This document shows positions 16,666 to 26,414 of a stretch of DNA of 64,000 nt, one piece after another (within the stretch, counting starts at the first letter, position 1; each line of letters opens with the position of its first letter). Source of the DNA: Bog-473 sp963783965 (GTDB lineage Bacteria; Actinomycetota; Acidimicrobiia; Acidimicrobiales; RAAP-2); assembly GCA_963783965.1 (NCBI GenBank), contig CAWAPQ010000003.1, positions 553,113-617,112 of the forward strand, read 5' to 3'. Below the pieces are notes generated by a model. That model ran no database searches. It was not told where the DNA came from and saw only the letters and a program-made list of their open reading frames with translations. A program made the position numbers and the translations under genes.

Positions 16666-16926
16666 CTACGAAGGAGGGGGGTCGGCCGGGTCCGTCGGCA
16701 CGACGGCGATCGACTTGGTGGGGTCGTCGGGATCGAGGATCACCCGCACCCGGGTGTCGGCGTCGGGGGGCTCGCCGGGCACCGCGGCGACGATGGCCAC
16801 CTCGTCGACGGGGGGAGCGAAGACGTTCTGCAGGCCCCGGGCGATTCCGGTGCCGACGCCGCCGATCGCTGATTTCCTGCGCCAGCGGTCGAAGCCCCCG
16901 GGAGTCTTCTTCTGTTTCTGATTGAT
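16666..16926 (-). CDS. Small hypothetical protein, 86 aa, apparent ATC start
   Basis: Coding-looking frame with motifs I associate with small actinobacterial proteins of unknown function: KKTPGGFDRWRRKSA, GVGTGIARGLQNVFAPP, VDEVAIVAAVPGEPPDADTR and VILDPDDPTKSIAVV. There is no ATG, GTG or TTG in frame between the preceding in-frame stop and the conserved start. The codon in the expected position is ATC (16926-16924), with AGGGG 6-7 bases upstream. Either a rare ATC initiation codon or a G-to-C change or base error at the start would explain it. It ends 114 bases from the P450 promoter and probably belongs to a separate transcript. Confidence 0.6.
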   Translation of the reverse strand: MNQKQKKTPGGFDRWRRKSAIGGVGTGIARGLQNVFAPPVDEVAIVAAVPGEPPDADTRVRVILDPDDPTKSIAVVPTDPADPPPS

Positions 16927-17220
16927 CTTCGTCCCCTTCGCAACTTCAGCGGGGGAGGCGTCGAAACATCAGGCCGGTCGCCGTCGCCCTCCGATTCCAT
17001 GGAACTCATCGTCGCAGGGATTCGCGTCACGCGTCGTTCGCCGTGCCGGACCGCATCATCGTCTGCACCGTGTGCGATGAGGAAGCGATTGTTGCCTTCC
17101 TGGTTCTGGGGCAAGAACGGAACTCGGCTGCGTTGCGCCGTACTTGGAAGGCCCCGGCGTTCTCTCAAAAGGCGTGGTGTAGCGTGTGGGTGTTCTGGAC
17201 GGTGGGCGGGAGCGCTGGAA

Positions 17221-17734
17221 ATGACCAGGTGGTGGCGACCATCGGCGGCACTGGCCGTCACGGCTTTGGGCCTTTCCTTGTCCTCCTGCGGCTCCTCCGG
17301 AGCCCCTTCCGCGTCGCAGTCCTCGGCCGTTTCGGAGTCCGCGACCTCATCTCCGCCTTCGACCGGGTCGCAGTCTTCGAACACCGGGGCAATCAGTGCG
17401 GCGTCGCCTTCTGCGCCGGCTACGACGCGTTCTGCGGGAGGGTATCCCGACCAAGGTGCCGGACCAGGCGAGGGTCCGCCCCGACGTGGACCTCATCAAC
17501 TGTGGGCAGACGAAGGGTGGATGGTCGGCCGGCGGGACGGTGCAGAACTCCCTTCGCCGTCGCACCACCTACATCATCACGGTGTTCTTCACTTCGGCGC
17601 AGGCAACCGATCTGGCCTCAGCCGTGACCTCGGTACCCCTTGCGGCCGGCCAGTCCAAGCTCTGGTCGACCCAGGCGACGTTTGCCGCGCCGGGTCAGGT
17701 GTTGTGCGTGCTCCGGGGTGTCGCCGCGCGTTGA
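17221..17734 (+). pseudogene. Secreted lipoprotein, one frameshift
   Basis: ATG 17221 starts a clear lipoprotein signal: TRWWRPSA, a hydrophobic core ALAVTALGLSL, and the lipobox LSSC with Cys23, then a long Ser/Thr/Pro linker. The frame then turns Arg/Pro-rich near 17450, while the +1 frame picks up a plausible globular domain (DLINCGQTKGGWSAGG, TYIITVFFTSAQATDLASA, ending VLCVLRGVAAR at 17734). This resembles the small beta-sandwich FxLYD-type domains of actinobacterial lipoproteins. The shift lies somewhere in 17430-17475. Confidence 0.65.
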
Positions 17735-17762
17735 CGGCGATGTCAAACCGGCGTCCGCGTGG

Positions 17763-17996
17763 TCAGGCGGTTTGCAGCGATCGCAGCGTCGTCTCGTTCA
17801 ACGACTCAGCGAGCATGTCGTATGCCTCGTCGAACTCGGGTTCGGTTTCGGATGCACACAGACGCTCAAAGATGGAACGGAGCCCGTAGTCGGCACCGGC
17901 AAAGTCAGCCGCAGACTTCACGATCTCGATGACTTCCGCCCGACGCTCTTCGAAGGTGTGGACGTCGTTGTCGGCAAACATCTCGGCGAGCTTCAT
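17763..17996 (-). CDS. Small hypothetical protein, 77 aa
   Basis: Acidic helical protein (KLAEMFADNDVHTFEERRAEVIEIVKSAADF.. EPEFDEAYDMLAESLNETTLRSL). The second ATG (17996) is preferred because GAGGGG lies nine bases before it. No family recognised. It resembles small cytoplasmic proteins often found as single genes in actinobacteria. Confidence 0.6.
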   Translation of the reverse strand: MKLAEMFADNDVHTFEERRAEVIEIVKSAADFAGADYGLRSIFERLCASETEPEFDEAYDMLAESLNETTLRSLQTA

Positions 17997-18156
17997 GCCC
18001 AGCATCCCCTCGTTCGGTCACGGCTCCAGCGGGAGCCATGTGCCGTTCCCCGTCTGAAATCCTAAAGAGATATCGACGGGAATCGAGTGGGACTAAAGCC
18101 CAAGATGACGTTGAATTGTCGCACGGTTGTGTGACGAAGCCACCGCGACGCGACAC

Positions 18157-19671
18157 TCAAGGAACGGGAACGAACGTCCCATGTTCTTCCGGCGCGAGCT
18201 CCACCGAGCGGTGCCGGACGGAGGTGAGAAGCGGGCCGGCGGCAAGAATGACGCCGAAGGTGACGAGCACAACCTCCCAGAGCCAGGTGACGGGTTGCCG
18301 GCGGAAGGGGTCGCTCGAGACCGGCCACACGATCACCGCCGCGATCACCACCCCGGCCCAGATCGCCACGTTCCAGTTGACCTGGTGGCGCACGACCCTG
18401 CGCAGAATGAGGAGGAGGCCGACCGCCATGATCACCACGGGAATCCAGTGCCGGGCATCCTGCCCCCAGCTTTGGCGCCAAATGATCAAAGAGATCTCGC
18501 CTTCGCCTTCGGCCAACAGAATCAGGGCGAACCAGGCAACCACCGATTCGCGGATGCGTCCTCGAACGACCTCGACCAAGATGAGCGCCACGGAGAGGGC
18601 CATGTAGTAGTACCCGAAAACGTTCTGTTCGAAGACGAGGCGAAGGCTGAGCGACAGGGCGACGAGGGGGAGGAGGACCTTCGGCTGCAGGGCTGCCGGC
18701 CCGACGCGTCGGAGCACGAGCACCGAGAGAATCAATGAAACCAGGAGGGGCAGCACGCGGGAGACCAGGACGAGCAGCGCTCCATGGAGATGCAGCTCCC
18801 ACACCACGGTGCCCCCCTGGCCGGACGCGTCCCCGGTCCCCAAGAAGATGAATCGAGCAGCTTTTCCTGCGGTCAGGCCCAGGATCGGCAGTATGACGAC
18901 CATCGCGCTGACGAAGGCCACTGCCGCGAACCTCACCCGGTGGCGCCCGGGAGCGACCACCAGGAGGGGTATGGCGACGAGCAACGTGAACTGTTGCGTG
19001 AGCACGGCGAGCGCAATCAGGATTCCCCCCAGAATCCATCTGCTCCGAATCGCGCACGCGACGGCGCCGAGGGCAAAACCCATCGCCATGAGGTCCTGTG
19101 GATGGAAGTACTCCTCAATGCTCATCCACACCGGCGGCAGGCAAGCCACGATGACGACGGCGGTCGGCTCCCATCCACAGAGACCTCGCCCGGTGACGCG
19201 GAGCACGGCCACCACGCCGGCGAGCAACAGGATCCAGCCGAGGTACGCGACTCTGAGCGTGGGAATGATCGCATCGCTCTTCAGTGCCCAGCCCGCCATG
19301 CTGGGGAGTCCCCGACTGCAGTTGTGACCGAGGGCCGCACTCGTTGGGAAGGGGGTGCCGTGCCCTATGCGGGCGACGGCCTCCACCCCGCCGGACAGAA
19401 GCGGGTAGACCGGGGCGCCATAGTTGAAGTTGATGTGACCCAGAGGCGGGTACATGCACACGAACTGACCGTGGGCGATGGCCCAGCTCGAGAAATCCAC
19501 CTCGAATGCATCGCCGCCGGCCGGCCCCCCCGCCTTCTGTATCCAGGCGACGAGAATCGCGGTCGCCAAGAGCCAGCCGAACGCACACCACCATCCGGAG
19601 AGTGGCCTCTGGAACCACGACAGATTGCTTGGCTCGGAGTCGACGTCGGGAACGGGGAGGGTATTCGTCAT
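18157..19671 (-). CDS. Multispan membrane protein, possible GT-C type glycosyltransferase
   Basis: 504 residues with about ten to twelve hydrophobic segments and a first extracytoplasmic loop rich in aromatic residues (FEVDFSSWAIAHGQFVCMYPPLGHINFNYGAPVYPLL). That arrangement, and a later WMSIEEYFHPQDL loop between helices, is like polyprenyl-phosphate-dependent GT-C mannosyl- or arabinofuranosyl-transferases and DUF2029-type proteins. The sugar-transfer role is an inference from topology only. No partner genes flank it. The C-terminal tail is hydrophilic (HRSVELAPEEHG). Confidence 0.72.
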   Translation of the reverse strand: MTNTLPVPDVDSEPSNLSWFQRPLSGWWCAFGWLLATAILVAWIQKAGGPAGGDAFEVDFSSWAIAHGQFVCMYPPLGHINFNYGAPVYPLLSGGVEAVARIGHGTPFPTSAALGHNCSRGLPSMAGWALKSDAIIPTLRVAYLGWILLLAGVVAVLRVTGRGLCGWEPTAVVIVACLPPVWMSIEEYFHPQDLMAMGFALGAVACAIRSRWILGGILIALAVLTQQFTLLVAIPLLVVAPGRHRVRFAAVAFVSAMVVILPILGLTAGKAARFIFLGTGDASGQGGTVVWELHLHGALLVLVSRVLPLLVSLILSVLVLRRVGPAALQPKVLLPLVALSLSLRLVFEQNVFGYYYMALSVALILVEVVRGRIRESVVAWFALILLAEGEGEISLIIWRQSWGQDARHWIPVVIMAVGLLLILRRVVRHQVNWNVAIWAGVVIAAVIVWPVSSDPFRRQPVTWLWEVVLVTFGVILAAGPLLTSVRHRSVELAPEEHGTFVPVP

Positions 19672-19888
19672 TGGAAGTTGATGACTTGCGCCGGTTATTC
19701 CGGCACTTTGCCGAGGCCAAAGGTTAACCGTGAGGGATTCGCCAGTGGCTGATGGGGGAGGCCAGATGTCATCCTCCGGGAGTGGGATCCATCACCTTTC
19801 GACTGTCGGAGTCCAACAGGTGAATGGCTGTGCCCACTAACGTGAGCCAGATGTTCGACGTGCAGCTGCATTCGTAGCTTCCGCGTTC

Positions 19889-20671
19889 ATGCTCGGACTG
19901 CTCATTGCGCTGTGTGCCATCTTCGGCCTCGCCATCGGCTCCTTCCTCAACGTCGTCATCTATCGAGTGCCGCGCGACGAATCGATCGTCTCGCCGCGGT
20001 CCGCGTGCCCCTCGTGTGGGACGCCAATCCTCGAACGGGACAACATCCCGGTGGTGTCCTGGCTGCTGTTGAAGGGTCGTTGCCGGACGTGCAAGCGCTC
20101 GGATTTCGGCCAAATACCCCCTGGTAGAGGCCACGTGCGCCGCGCTGTTCGCCGGATGCGCTGCCCGATTCGGTTACCGCTGGGACCTCCCGGCCTTTCT
20201 CGCTCTGTTCGCCGGGCTCCTGGCCCTGTCGTGGATCGACATCGAGCGCATGCTGCTCCCGAAGAAGATCGTCTACCCGCTCACGCTTCTCGTCGCGGCC
20301 CTCTTGGCGCTCGCCGCAGGAATGACGGGAGACTGGCACGCCTACCTCGTCGGCGTCGCCTGCGCGGCGGGATGGTTCATTGTGTTCTTCGCGATGAACT
20401 TCGCCAGCCCCCGCATTCTGGGGTTCGGGGACGTCCGGCTTTCCTTGGTGCTGGGTCTGGCTCTCGGCTGGCTCGGCGTCGGCTACGTGCTGTTGGGGTT
20501 CTTTGCCGCCAACGTGATCGGTGCGCTGCTCGGCATCGTGCTCATCGCCACCAAGCGCATGAGCCGGACCGATCGCATTCCCTACGGCGTCTTCCTGGCC
20601 CTGCGGATGCGCCGTCGCGGTCTTCGCCGGTCCGGAGCTCTCTGAGCCCGTTCACGCACTACTCACTCTGA
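19889..20671 (+). pseudogene. pilD: Prepilin peptidase (PilD-like), frameshifted
   Basis: Inner-membrane aspartyl protease that cleaves and N-methylates type IV prepilins. The start matches the family: LGLLIALCAIFGLAIGSFLNVVIYRVPR, then the zinc tetracysteine pattern CPSCG and CRTC. The frame breaks near 20096 (one extra base after TGCAAG) and continues in the +1 frame with ALSWIDIERMLLPKK, holding the first catalytic Asp, and FGDVRLS, holding the second Asp (usually GxGDxK/RL). A further shift occurs near 20602 inside PYGVFLAL. The combined length of ~261 residues fits the family. It serves the three prepilin-like genes of this locus. Confidence 0.82.
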
Positions 20672-20691
20672 GTGGCGAGAGCGCCCGTGCG

Positions 20692-21416
20692 TCAGCGGAC
20701 GATCTCCATGCGCAGGCCTTGCTCGTCCCATTCGGGATCCTGCGGCATGCGGACCACGGCCCTGGCAAAGATCCGTCTTGCCGTCCAGAGGATCGCGGCG
20801 GCGTCGAGACGGTGTGAGATCGAGGTCCGGGAACCTCGGCGTCCAAGATCCTCGATACCCCGGGACCTTCGTCTCGACCAGTTCCCTTCGCTCCTCGATC
20901 CCCTTCTCCCTGTGCTTCGCCCAGCGCATCGGCGTGTCGTCGTTGAGCTGGTAGAAGCTCAGCTCGGCGTTGACCTCGTAGATCGTTCGCTGGCGAAAAG
21001 GCGCCATCTCGTTGGCCACCTCCCGGTAGCGCGGGAGCAGGGTGTGGCTGATGGCGTCGAGGTGGTCCGGCAACAGGTCGATGTCGCGTTGGGAGTCCAG
21101 ACGGACCGGAGCGCTCTTGACGGCAGCACCGCGCCGCACCCAGCAGGGCCCGGGCCTCGCGGTCGCAGGATCGGCCGCCCGTCGGCCGTCTGGCTGAGAT
21201 AGCCGACCGGAGCGTTCAAGGCCACGGTGGAGTAGGCCGGCCGCTGGTCCACAACGTCGATGAATCGTCTCCAACTCGGCTGGGATCCTCGGGCGCGAAG
21301 ATCGTCCCTTGCAGCTTGGCGCTGGCGACGAGCCAGCCGCCCCGGCAGGGTGTCACCCCTGCCACGAGCGAGTAGGGGAGGTTTGGGCCGTGGCGGGTGG
21401 CCCCGACGGCGGTCAC
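20692..21416 (-). pseudogene. DUF429 family protein, frameshifted
   Basis: Reassembled from three frames. The start region GVTPCRGGWLVASAKLQG is the DUF429 signature, a family with an RNase H-like fold and unknown role. It is followed by VVDQRPAYSTVALNAPVGYLS, by GAAVKSAPVR, and by ELSFYQLNDD. The family-typical end, with the sequence LRMEIVR before the stop at 20692, is in another frame. The GTG at 21416 overlaps the reconstructed pilT stop as GTGA. At least two indels lie between 20830 and 21280. Its coupling to pilT suggests a link to pilus function or chance operon membership. Confidence 0.7.
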
Positions 21417-22512
21417 GCAGTGAGAGCATGGCGTCCGGTGGCTGAGCAGACGGTCGAGCTCCTTGGGGTGCGCGGAGATGGTCATGGCGTCGTCATAGGT
21501 GATGGTGTCGCTGGAGATGAGGTCGACGAGACTCGACTCCATCGTGCACATGCCCTCCGCGCTGGTTGGTCGTGATCACGTTCAGGAGCTGGTTGGTCTT
21601 GCCCTCCCGGATGAGGTTCCGGACCGGGTTGTTCGCCACCAGGATCTCGAAGGCGGCCACCATGCCGCCGCTGATCCGCGGCACGAGCCGCTGCGCGATG
21701 ACTGCGCCGAGGCACGCTGCCAGCTGGACCCGGATCTGCTCCTGCCGGAAGGCGGGGAACACGTCGATGATGCGGTCGATGGCCTGCGCGGCATCGTTGG
21801 TGTGCAGGGTCGAGAACACCAGGTGACCGGTCTCGGCCAGCGTGAGGGCGAGCTGGATGGACTCGAGGTCACGCATCTCACCGACGAGGAGGACGTCGGG
21901 GTCCTCCCGGAGCGCCGAGCGCAGGGCCCGCTCGAAGATGGGGCTGTCGACGCCGACCTCCCGTTGGTTGACGGCTGAGAGGTTGTGGTCGTGGACGTAC
22001 TCGATCGGGTCCTCGATGGTCAGGATGTGGAGGGCCCGCGTCTCGTTGATGCGGTCGATGATCGAGGCGAGGGTCGTCGACTTACCGGAGCCGGTCGGAC
22101 CGGTCATCAGGACGAGCCCACGTGGGAGCCGAGCCATCCACTCGGCGATGGGCGGCAGACCCAGCTCTTCGAAATCCGGGATGTCGGAGGGGATCATTCG
22201 GAGGGCCAGCGCGATCTCACCCCTCTGGTTGAATGCGCTGCCACGGAGCCGGGCCCGGTCGCGCCAGGTGAGTGAGAAGTCGACGTCCTGGTGCTCGTCG
22301 AGAGTGGCTGCCTGTTCCGGCAGTCAGCATGGTGAGCACGAGCTCCTCGATCTCGGCGCCCGTCATGACCGGGCACGCCTCGACAGCGGCTGCAGATTGC
22401 CGTCGACCCTGCACCCGGGGCGCAGAGCCGCTGGCAAGGAGCAGGTCGGAACCCTGGCGGTCCCAGAGGATCTGCAGCCATGGGTCGAGTCGTTCATTGC
22501 GTGGTCGTTCAC
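21413..22512 (-). pseudogene. pilT: PilT-type twitching motility ATPase, frameshifted
   Basis: Hexameric retraction ATPase. Readable motifs: Walker A GPTGSGKSTT, Asp box ILTIEDPIEYVH, Walker B DVLLVGEMRD (the AIRAGE-type region is LREDPD), and His box TGHLVFSTLHTND. These sit in one open frame (22197-21555). The N-terminus continues upstream in other frames (QGSDLLLASG, TLDEHQDVDFSLTWRDRARLRG) with shifts near 22315 and 22400. The C-terminus moves frame near 21555 (ESSLVDLISSDTITYDDAM). GTG 22512 follows GAGGGG with ideal spacing. The reconstructed length of ~366 residues is normal for PilT. Confidence 0.85.
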
Positions 22513-22545
22513 GGATCCATCCCCTCGTTGTTTCGACGGTGAAGT

Positions 22546-22580
22546 CCGAAGCGCCCGGCCCAGGGGGCCGGGCGCTTCGG
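22546..22580. terminator. Strong hairpin between pilA and pilT
   Basis: A perfect 16-bp inverted repeat, ccgaagcgcccggccc, with the loop agg and its exact complement. It lies 33 bases after the pilA stop codon and 34 bases before the pilT start. On the coding strand it is not followed by a U-run, so it may act as a partial terminator or as a 3'-end stabiliser that raises pilin mRNA above pilT mRNA. Confidence 0.7.
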
Positions 22581-22612
22581 TTCACGTTTGATGTGTCGTT
22601 TACTGCAGCGCC

Positions 22613-23040
22613 TTAGCTGAACGGCTGGCGCAGGGGTTCGTGCCCCCGCCCGACGAGTCGTACGCCGGTGCCGTCGTTCACGAAGACGTGCCACCGTGGT
22701 CGTGTCGATCGTGATCGTGTAGCCGTTGTTGCGTGGCCGGCCACTGCGTGAAGGTACGGACCACCCGTCTGCGCCGGTGCCCAGCAGTGCGGTCGAGTTG
22801 GCCGGGAAGGTGCCGGTTCTCCGCGTTGTACGCGTCGACGGCGATCTCGACCGTCTTGGCATCGGAGTTGCACGCGGCAGCCTTGCTCTGACCGGTCACT
22901 CCCGTAAGGGAGAAGATCACGATCGCGGCGAGAATGCCGAGGACGACGATGACGATGAGCAGTTCGATAAGGGTGAAACCGGCTTCCGGACTCTCCCCAT
23001 CCGCCCTGCGCATTTGGATCTCCCGATAACGCTCAAACAC
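22613..23040 (-). pseudogene. pilA: Type IV major pilin-like protein (PilA), frameshifted
   Basis: N-terminal class III signal: a short basic leader (MRRADGESPEAG) and then FTLIELLIVIVVLGILAAIVIFSL with Glu at position 5 of the mature pilin; cleavage is after the Gly. The helix continues SKAAACNSDAKTVEIAVDAYNAEN. Beyond that the frame shifts three or four times (GTFPANSTALLGTGADG, TFTQWPAT, NNGYTITIDTTT, VFVNDGTGVRLVG) and reaches a stop at 22613. A GTG at 23040 or an ATG at 23013 (with GGGAG) could start it. It is probably the main pilus subunit. Confidence 0.83.
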
Positions 23041-23384
23041 GCGCTATACCGCCTTTCTTTGTCGGGCCAATTACCAGATCGGCACAGACCCGTCGTTGGT
23101 TTAGAGGTTCTCTGGATGAGATCCCCTGCCCTCCGAGAACGCCAATTTCCGAATGGGTAGTGGAATGGTAGCTCGAGCGGGCCTCGGATTCAACCGGAAT
23201 TGCCCGGTTTTACCAGGAGTTTTTCTTCCGTTGCGCCAAGGTAACGGCTCGACGCCAGGCGCCGCCTGGAGGCGAGACGTGGAGATCGCAGCTCAGCGAG
23301 CCGGGCGCCTGAAGGTGACCTGGGAGGGTCTAATTGGTCAACGAGACCCGTGTATTTGCCCAAATCAACGTACGGGCGTAGTGC
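23041..23384. other. Intergenic region upstream of pilA
   Basis: About 344 bases without a credible gene. It contains a candidate pilA promoter (listed separately), a short inverted repeat ccaggcg-c-cgcctgg, and the imperfect stem ggtct..agacc. No pilM, pilN or pilO gene is hidden here. Confidence 0.5.
23165..23193 (-). promoter_or_regulatory. Candidate pilA promoter
   Basis: On the minus strand TTGAAT (23193-23188) and TACCAT (23170-23165) are 17 bases apart, each 4 of 6 matches to consensus. The same TACCAT -10 occurs in the P450 promoter. It would give a leader of about 120 bases ahead of pilA and an independent transcript for the abundant pilin. Weak evidence on its own. Confidence 0.4.
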
Positions 23385-24639
23385 TCAAATCCACATCCCA
23401 AGGTACTGCACGACGCCGCTGATATTGACCTGCTTGTAGATCCCATACATGGCCGACACCAGGGCCACGGCAACGAAGCCGACGATGACACCCATGAAGA
23501 TGATGACGGCAGGCTCGAACAAGCTGGTGAAGTGCTTGACCTTGCAGCTCGAGCTCACGGTGATAGAAGGCCGCGGCCGTTTCGAGTTGCTTGTCGAGCG
23601 TGCCCGTCTCTTCTCCAACACGGAACATCTGGCGGGCCGCAGCTGGGAAGAGGCCGGTTTCGGCGAGAGGTTCCGCCAGGCCGTTTCCCTCCATCATCTG
23701 TTCGCGGATATGGGCCATTCCGTCCCGGTAGACGGCGTTGTTGGACGGCGTCTGCCGTCACCGCGATCGCCCGCGGCAGATCCACACCGGCCGTGACAAG
23801 TGACGCCAGCACACGGCACACCCGCTCGACGATGGCAGCCTGCACCAGGCCTCCAGCCACCGGGAGCTTCAGCACCACGGCATCGAGCTTGGCCCGACCG
23901 CTGGTCGATCGCCTGAACGCAACGATGGCGACAATGAAGAGGACTATCAGACCGAGAATGGCCCACCACCACTGGTGATGAACCCGGAGACGCAGAGGAG
24001 CATCCGGGTCGGCAGCGGAAGCTTCGCATTCAGTGAGGCGAAGAATGTCTTGAAGCGGGGGAGGACAAAGGCCGCCAGGACGACCACCGTCACGATCGCC
24101 ATGACCGCGACGACCGAGGGATAGATCAGCGCCGACGTCACCTGAGATCGCGCGTCGATATCCCGTTCGAGATAGTCGGCCAGCTCTTCGAGGACCTTGT
24201 CGAGGGTTCCGGTGAGTTCGGCCGACTCGAGCACGGCCACGTAGTACCGCGGAAACGCCTCCGGATGGGAGGCGGCGGCGGCGGCGAACGTATCGCCCTG
24301 CCTGGAGCTGGGAGACCATGTCGAGGAGCACCCGCTTCAGGAGCTTGTCGGTTGTCTCTTCGGCAATGACCTCCAAGCGCCTCCATGATCGGGATGCCCG
24401 CCTCGACGAAGACCCTGAGCTGGCGCGAGAAGTGCATGACCTCCTTGCGCTTGACCTTCTTCCTCGTGATCTCGAACTTCAGGATGCTCTTGTGCTCATT
24501 CACCGTCGAGTCGGCTGGAGCCCGCGTTGAAGCAAGGCGAGGTGGGCGGCGCCGGCTGACGGCGCCTTCTCAGTTCCCTTGACGGTCTTGCCCGTCCTGG
24601 TCGAGTCGCGCTGTAGCGGTAGTTCTGCAACGTCTGCAT
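23385..24639 (-). pseudogene. pilC: PilC / GspF family pilus assembly platform protein, frameshifted
   Basis: Inner-membrane platform of the pilus machine. Fragments in order: MQTLQNYRYSAT at the start, KEVMHFSRQLRVFVEAGIPIMEAL (first GspF domain), AVLESAELTGTLDKVLEELADYLERD, a hydrophobic segment PSVVAVMAIVTVVVLAAFVLPRF, then VERVCRVLASLVTAGVDLPRAI (second GspF domain), MFRVGEETGTLDKQLETAAAFY and a final helix to YGIYKQVNISGVVQYLG. Breaks occur near 24540, 24385, 24290, 23975, 23740 and 23550. ATG 24639 has AGGAG nine bases upstream. The full ~418-residue protein is accounted for. Confidence 0.85.
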
Positions 24640-24651
24640 CGGTTTGCTCTC

Positions 24652-26414
24652 CTATCTCACAAGCGCGTAGATGCTTCGGATGACTTCAGACACTGTCGTC
24701 ACGTCGTGCGCCACGAGTTCGATCGCTTCCTCTCGCAGCGAGCGCATGCCCTGTCGCTCGGCAAGTCGGCGGAGCTCGTCCTGGGTGGCCCAACCGACGA
24801 CCAAGCGCTTGATCTCTGGCGTGATGCGTAGGAGTTCGTAGACGCCAATGCGACCTTGATATCCGGTCCCGCTGCAAAAGTTGCAGCCCTCGCCGCGAAC
24901 GAACTCCGCTTCTCGGGCCCACCGCTCTCCTCGTAGAAGGCGCGCTCCTCGTCAGTGAGCATGTAGGTGACTCTGCAGGACGGGCAGATGCGGCGGACCA
25001 GCCGCTGTCCGACGATTCCGATAACCGACGATGCGACCAGGAAAGACTCGATCCCCATGTCGAGAAACCGGTGGAGTGCGGAGACAGAGTCCGTGGCGTG
25101 GAGCGAGGACAACACAAGGTGGCCGGTCGAGCGCCGATTGAACGGCAATGCGAGCTGTCTCGACATCTCGGATCTCACCAACGAGGATGACATCGGGATC
25201 CTGTCGCAGGATGGAACGAAGCCCGGTTGCGAAGGTCAGTCCCGCTTGCTCGTTCGTCTGGATCTGATTGATGCTCGGAAAGACGTACTCGACCGGATCC
25301 TCAATCGTCATCACGTTGCGGCTGGGATCGCTGATCTCAGTGAGCGTGGCGTACAGCGTCGTCGTCTTGCCGCTTCCCGTGGGACCGGCGCACAGCACCA
25401 TGCCAAAAGGGGCCCGGACGAAGTTCGAGTACGTCTCGGCCGAAGTCGACCAGGCATGCCGAGATCGGCCAGACGCATCACCGAGCGGGTCCGGTCGAGG
25501 AGCCGCATCACGCACTTCTCTCCCCAGATCGTCGCAAGCGTCGCCACTCGCACGTCGACCTCGCGGCCGTCGATCTCGGTCCGAAGCTGGCCATCCTGAG
25601 GCCGCCGTCGTTCCACGATGTTCATGCCGGCCATGATCTTGATGCGGCTCACGAGTCCGACCGACATCGAGACGGGCAGCGTCAAGACCTCCTTGAGCGC
25701 GCCGTCGATGCGGTAACGAACCCTGACGCCGTTGTCAGTCGGCTCGATGTGCACGTCCGACGCCCGGTCGCGCATCGCCTGGGTCAAGATCCGCTGGACC
25801 ACCTGCACGACCGGGGCGTCCTCGCCCAGCACCTCCGCGGCCGGCGTCGCAACGAGCCTCCGACTGGTCGGCGTCGCGTCTCCTCGACGGCCTCGAAGGC
25901 CTGGACCAGATGATCGAGACCGCCGATCGCTCGGTAGTTGTTGTCGATGGCGATACGGATCTCGGACAGCGGAGCCAGCATCGGGATCACCGTGGTCTGT
26001 GTCGTTTGATCGAGCAGGGCGGTGAGCTGTGGCGTGGGTGGATTCGCCATGGCGACCGAGATACCGAGCTCGCTCACTTCCACCGGGATCACAAAATGCT
26101 CCCGTGCCATGGAATCGGGAATGAGCGCAAGTGCCTCGGGATCGGGTTCGCCCTGTCGGAGGTCGGCGATCGCCATGCCGTACAGCTCGGCACGTACGCC
26201 AACCAGCTCGTGCTCGTCGATGAACCCCATGACGACGAAGGCGTCGCACAGGTCGCTCTCAGTCTGGGGATCTCGTCGCCAGCGCCTTCTCGATCTGGGC
26301 CTCGGTGAGGAGTTCCCGGGCGACCAGGGCGTCGATCAGGGGCAGACTGGATTCCAGATCGGCCTTGGTCGCCGGGGTGGCGTCAACTGACGATCCATCT
26401 CCCAGAAGATCCAT
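24652..26414 (-). pseudogene. pilB: PilB / GspE family pilus extension ATPase, frameshifted
   Basis: Assembly ATPase of about 587 residues. The N-terminus (LIDALVARELLTEAQIEKALATR, then FIDEHELVGVRAELYGM) is a GspE N-terminal/MshEN-like domain. The core has SDVHIEP, RRRPQDGQL, Walker A GPTGSGKTTTLYATL, Asp box NVMTIEDPVEY, Walker B ILVGEIRD, His box TGHLVLSSLHATDS and the zinc region CPSC..CNFC, ending SEVIRSIYALVR. Shifts lie near 26270, 25880, 25455, 25130 and 24900. ATG 26414 begins MDLLGDGSSVDATPATK. The stop is 12 bases before the pilC start, so the two are co-translated. Confidence 0.85.
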
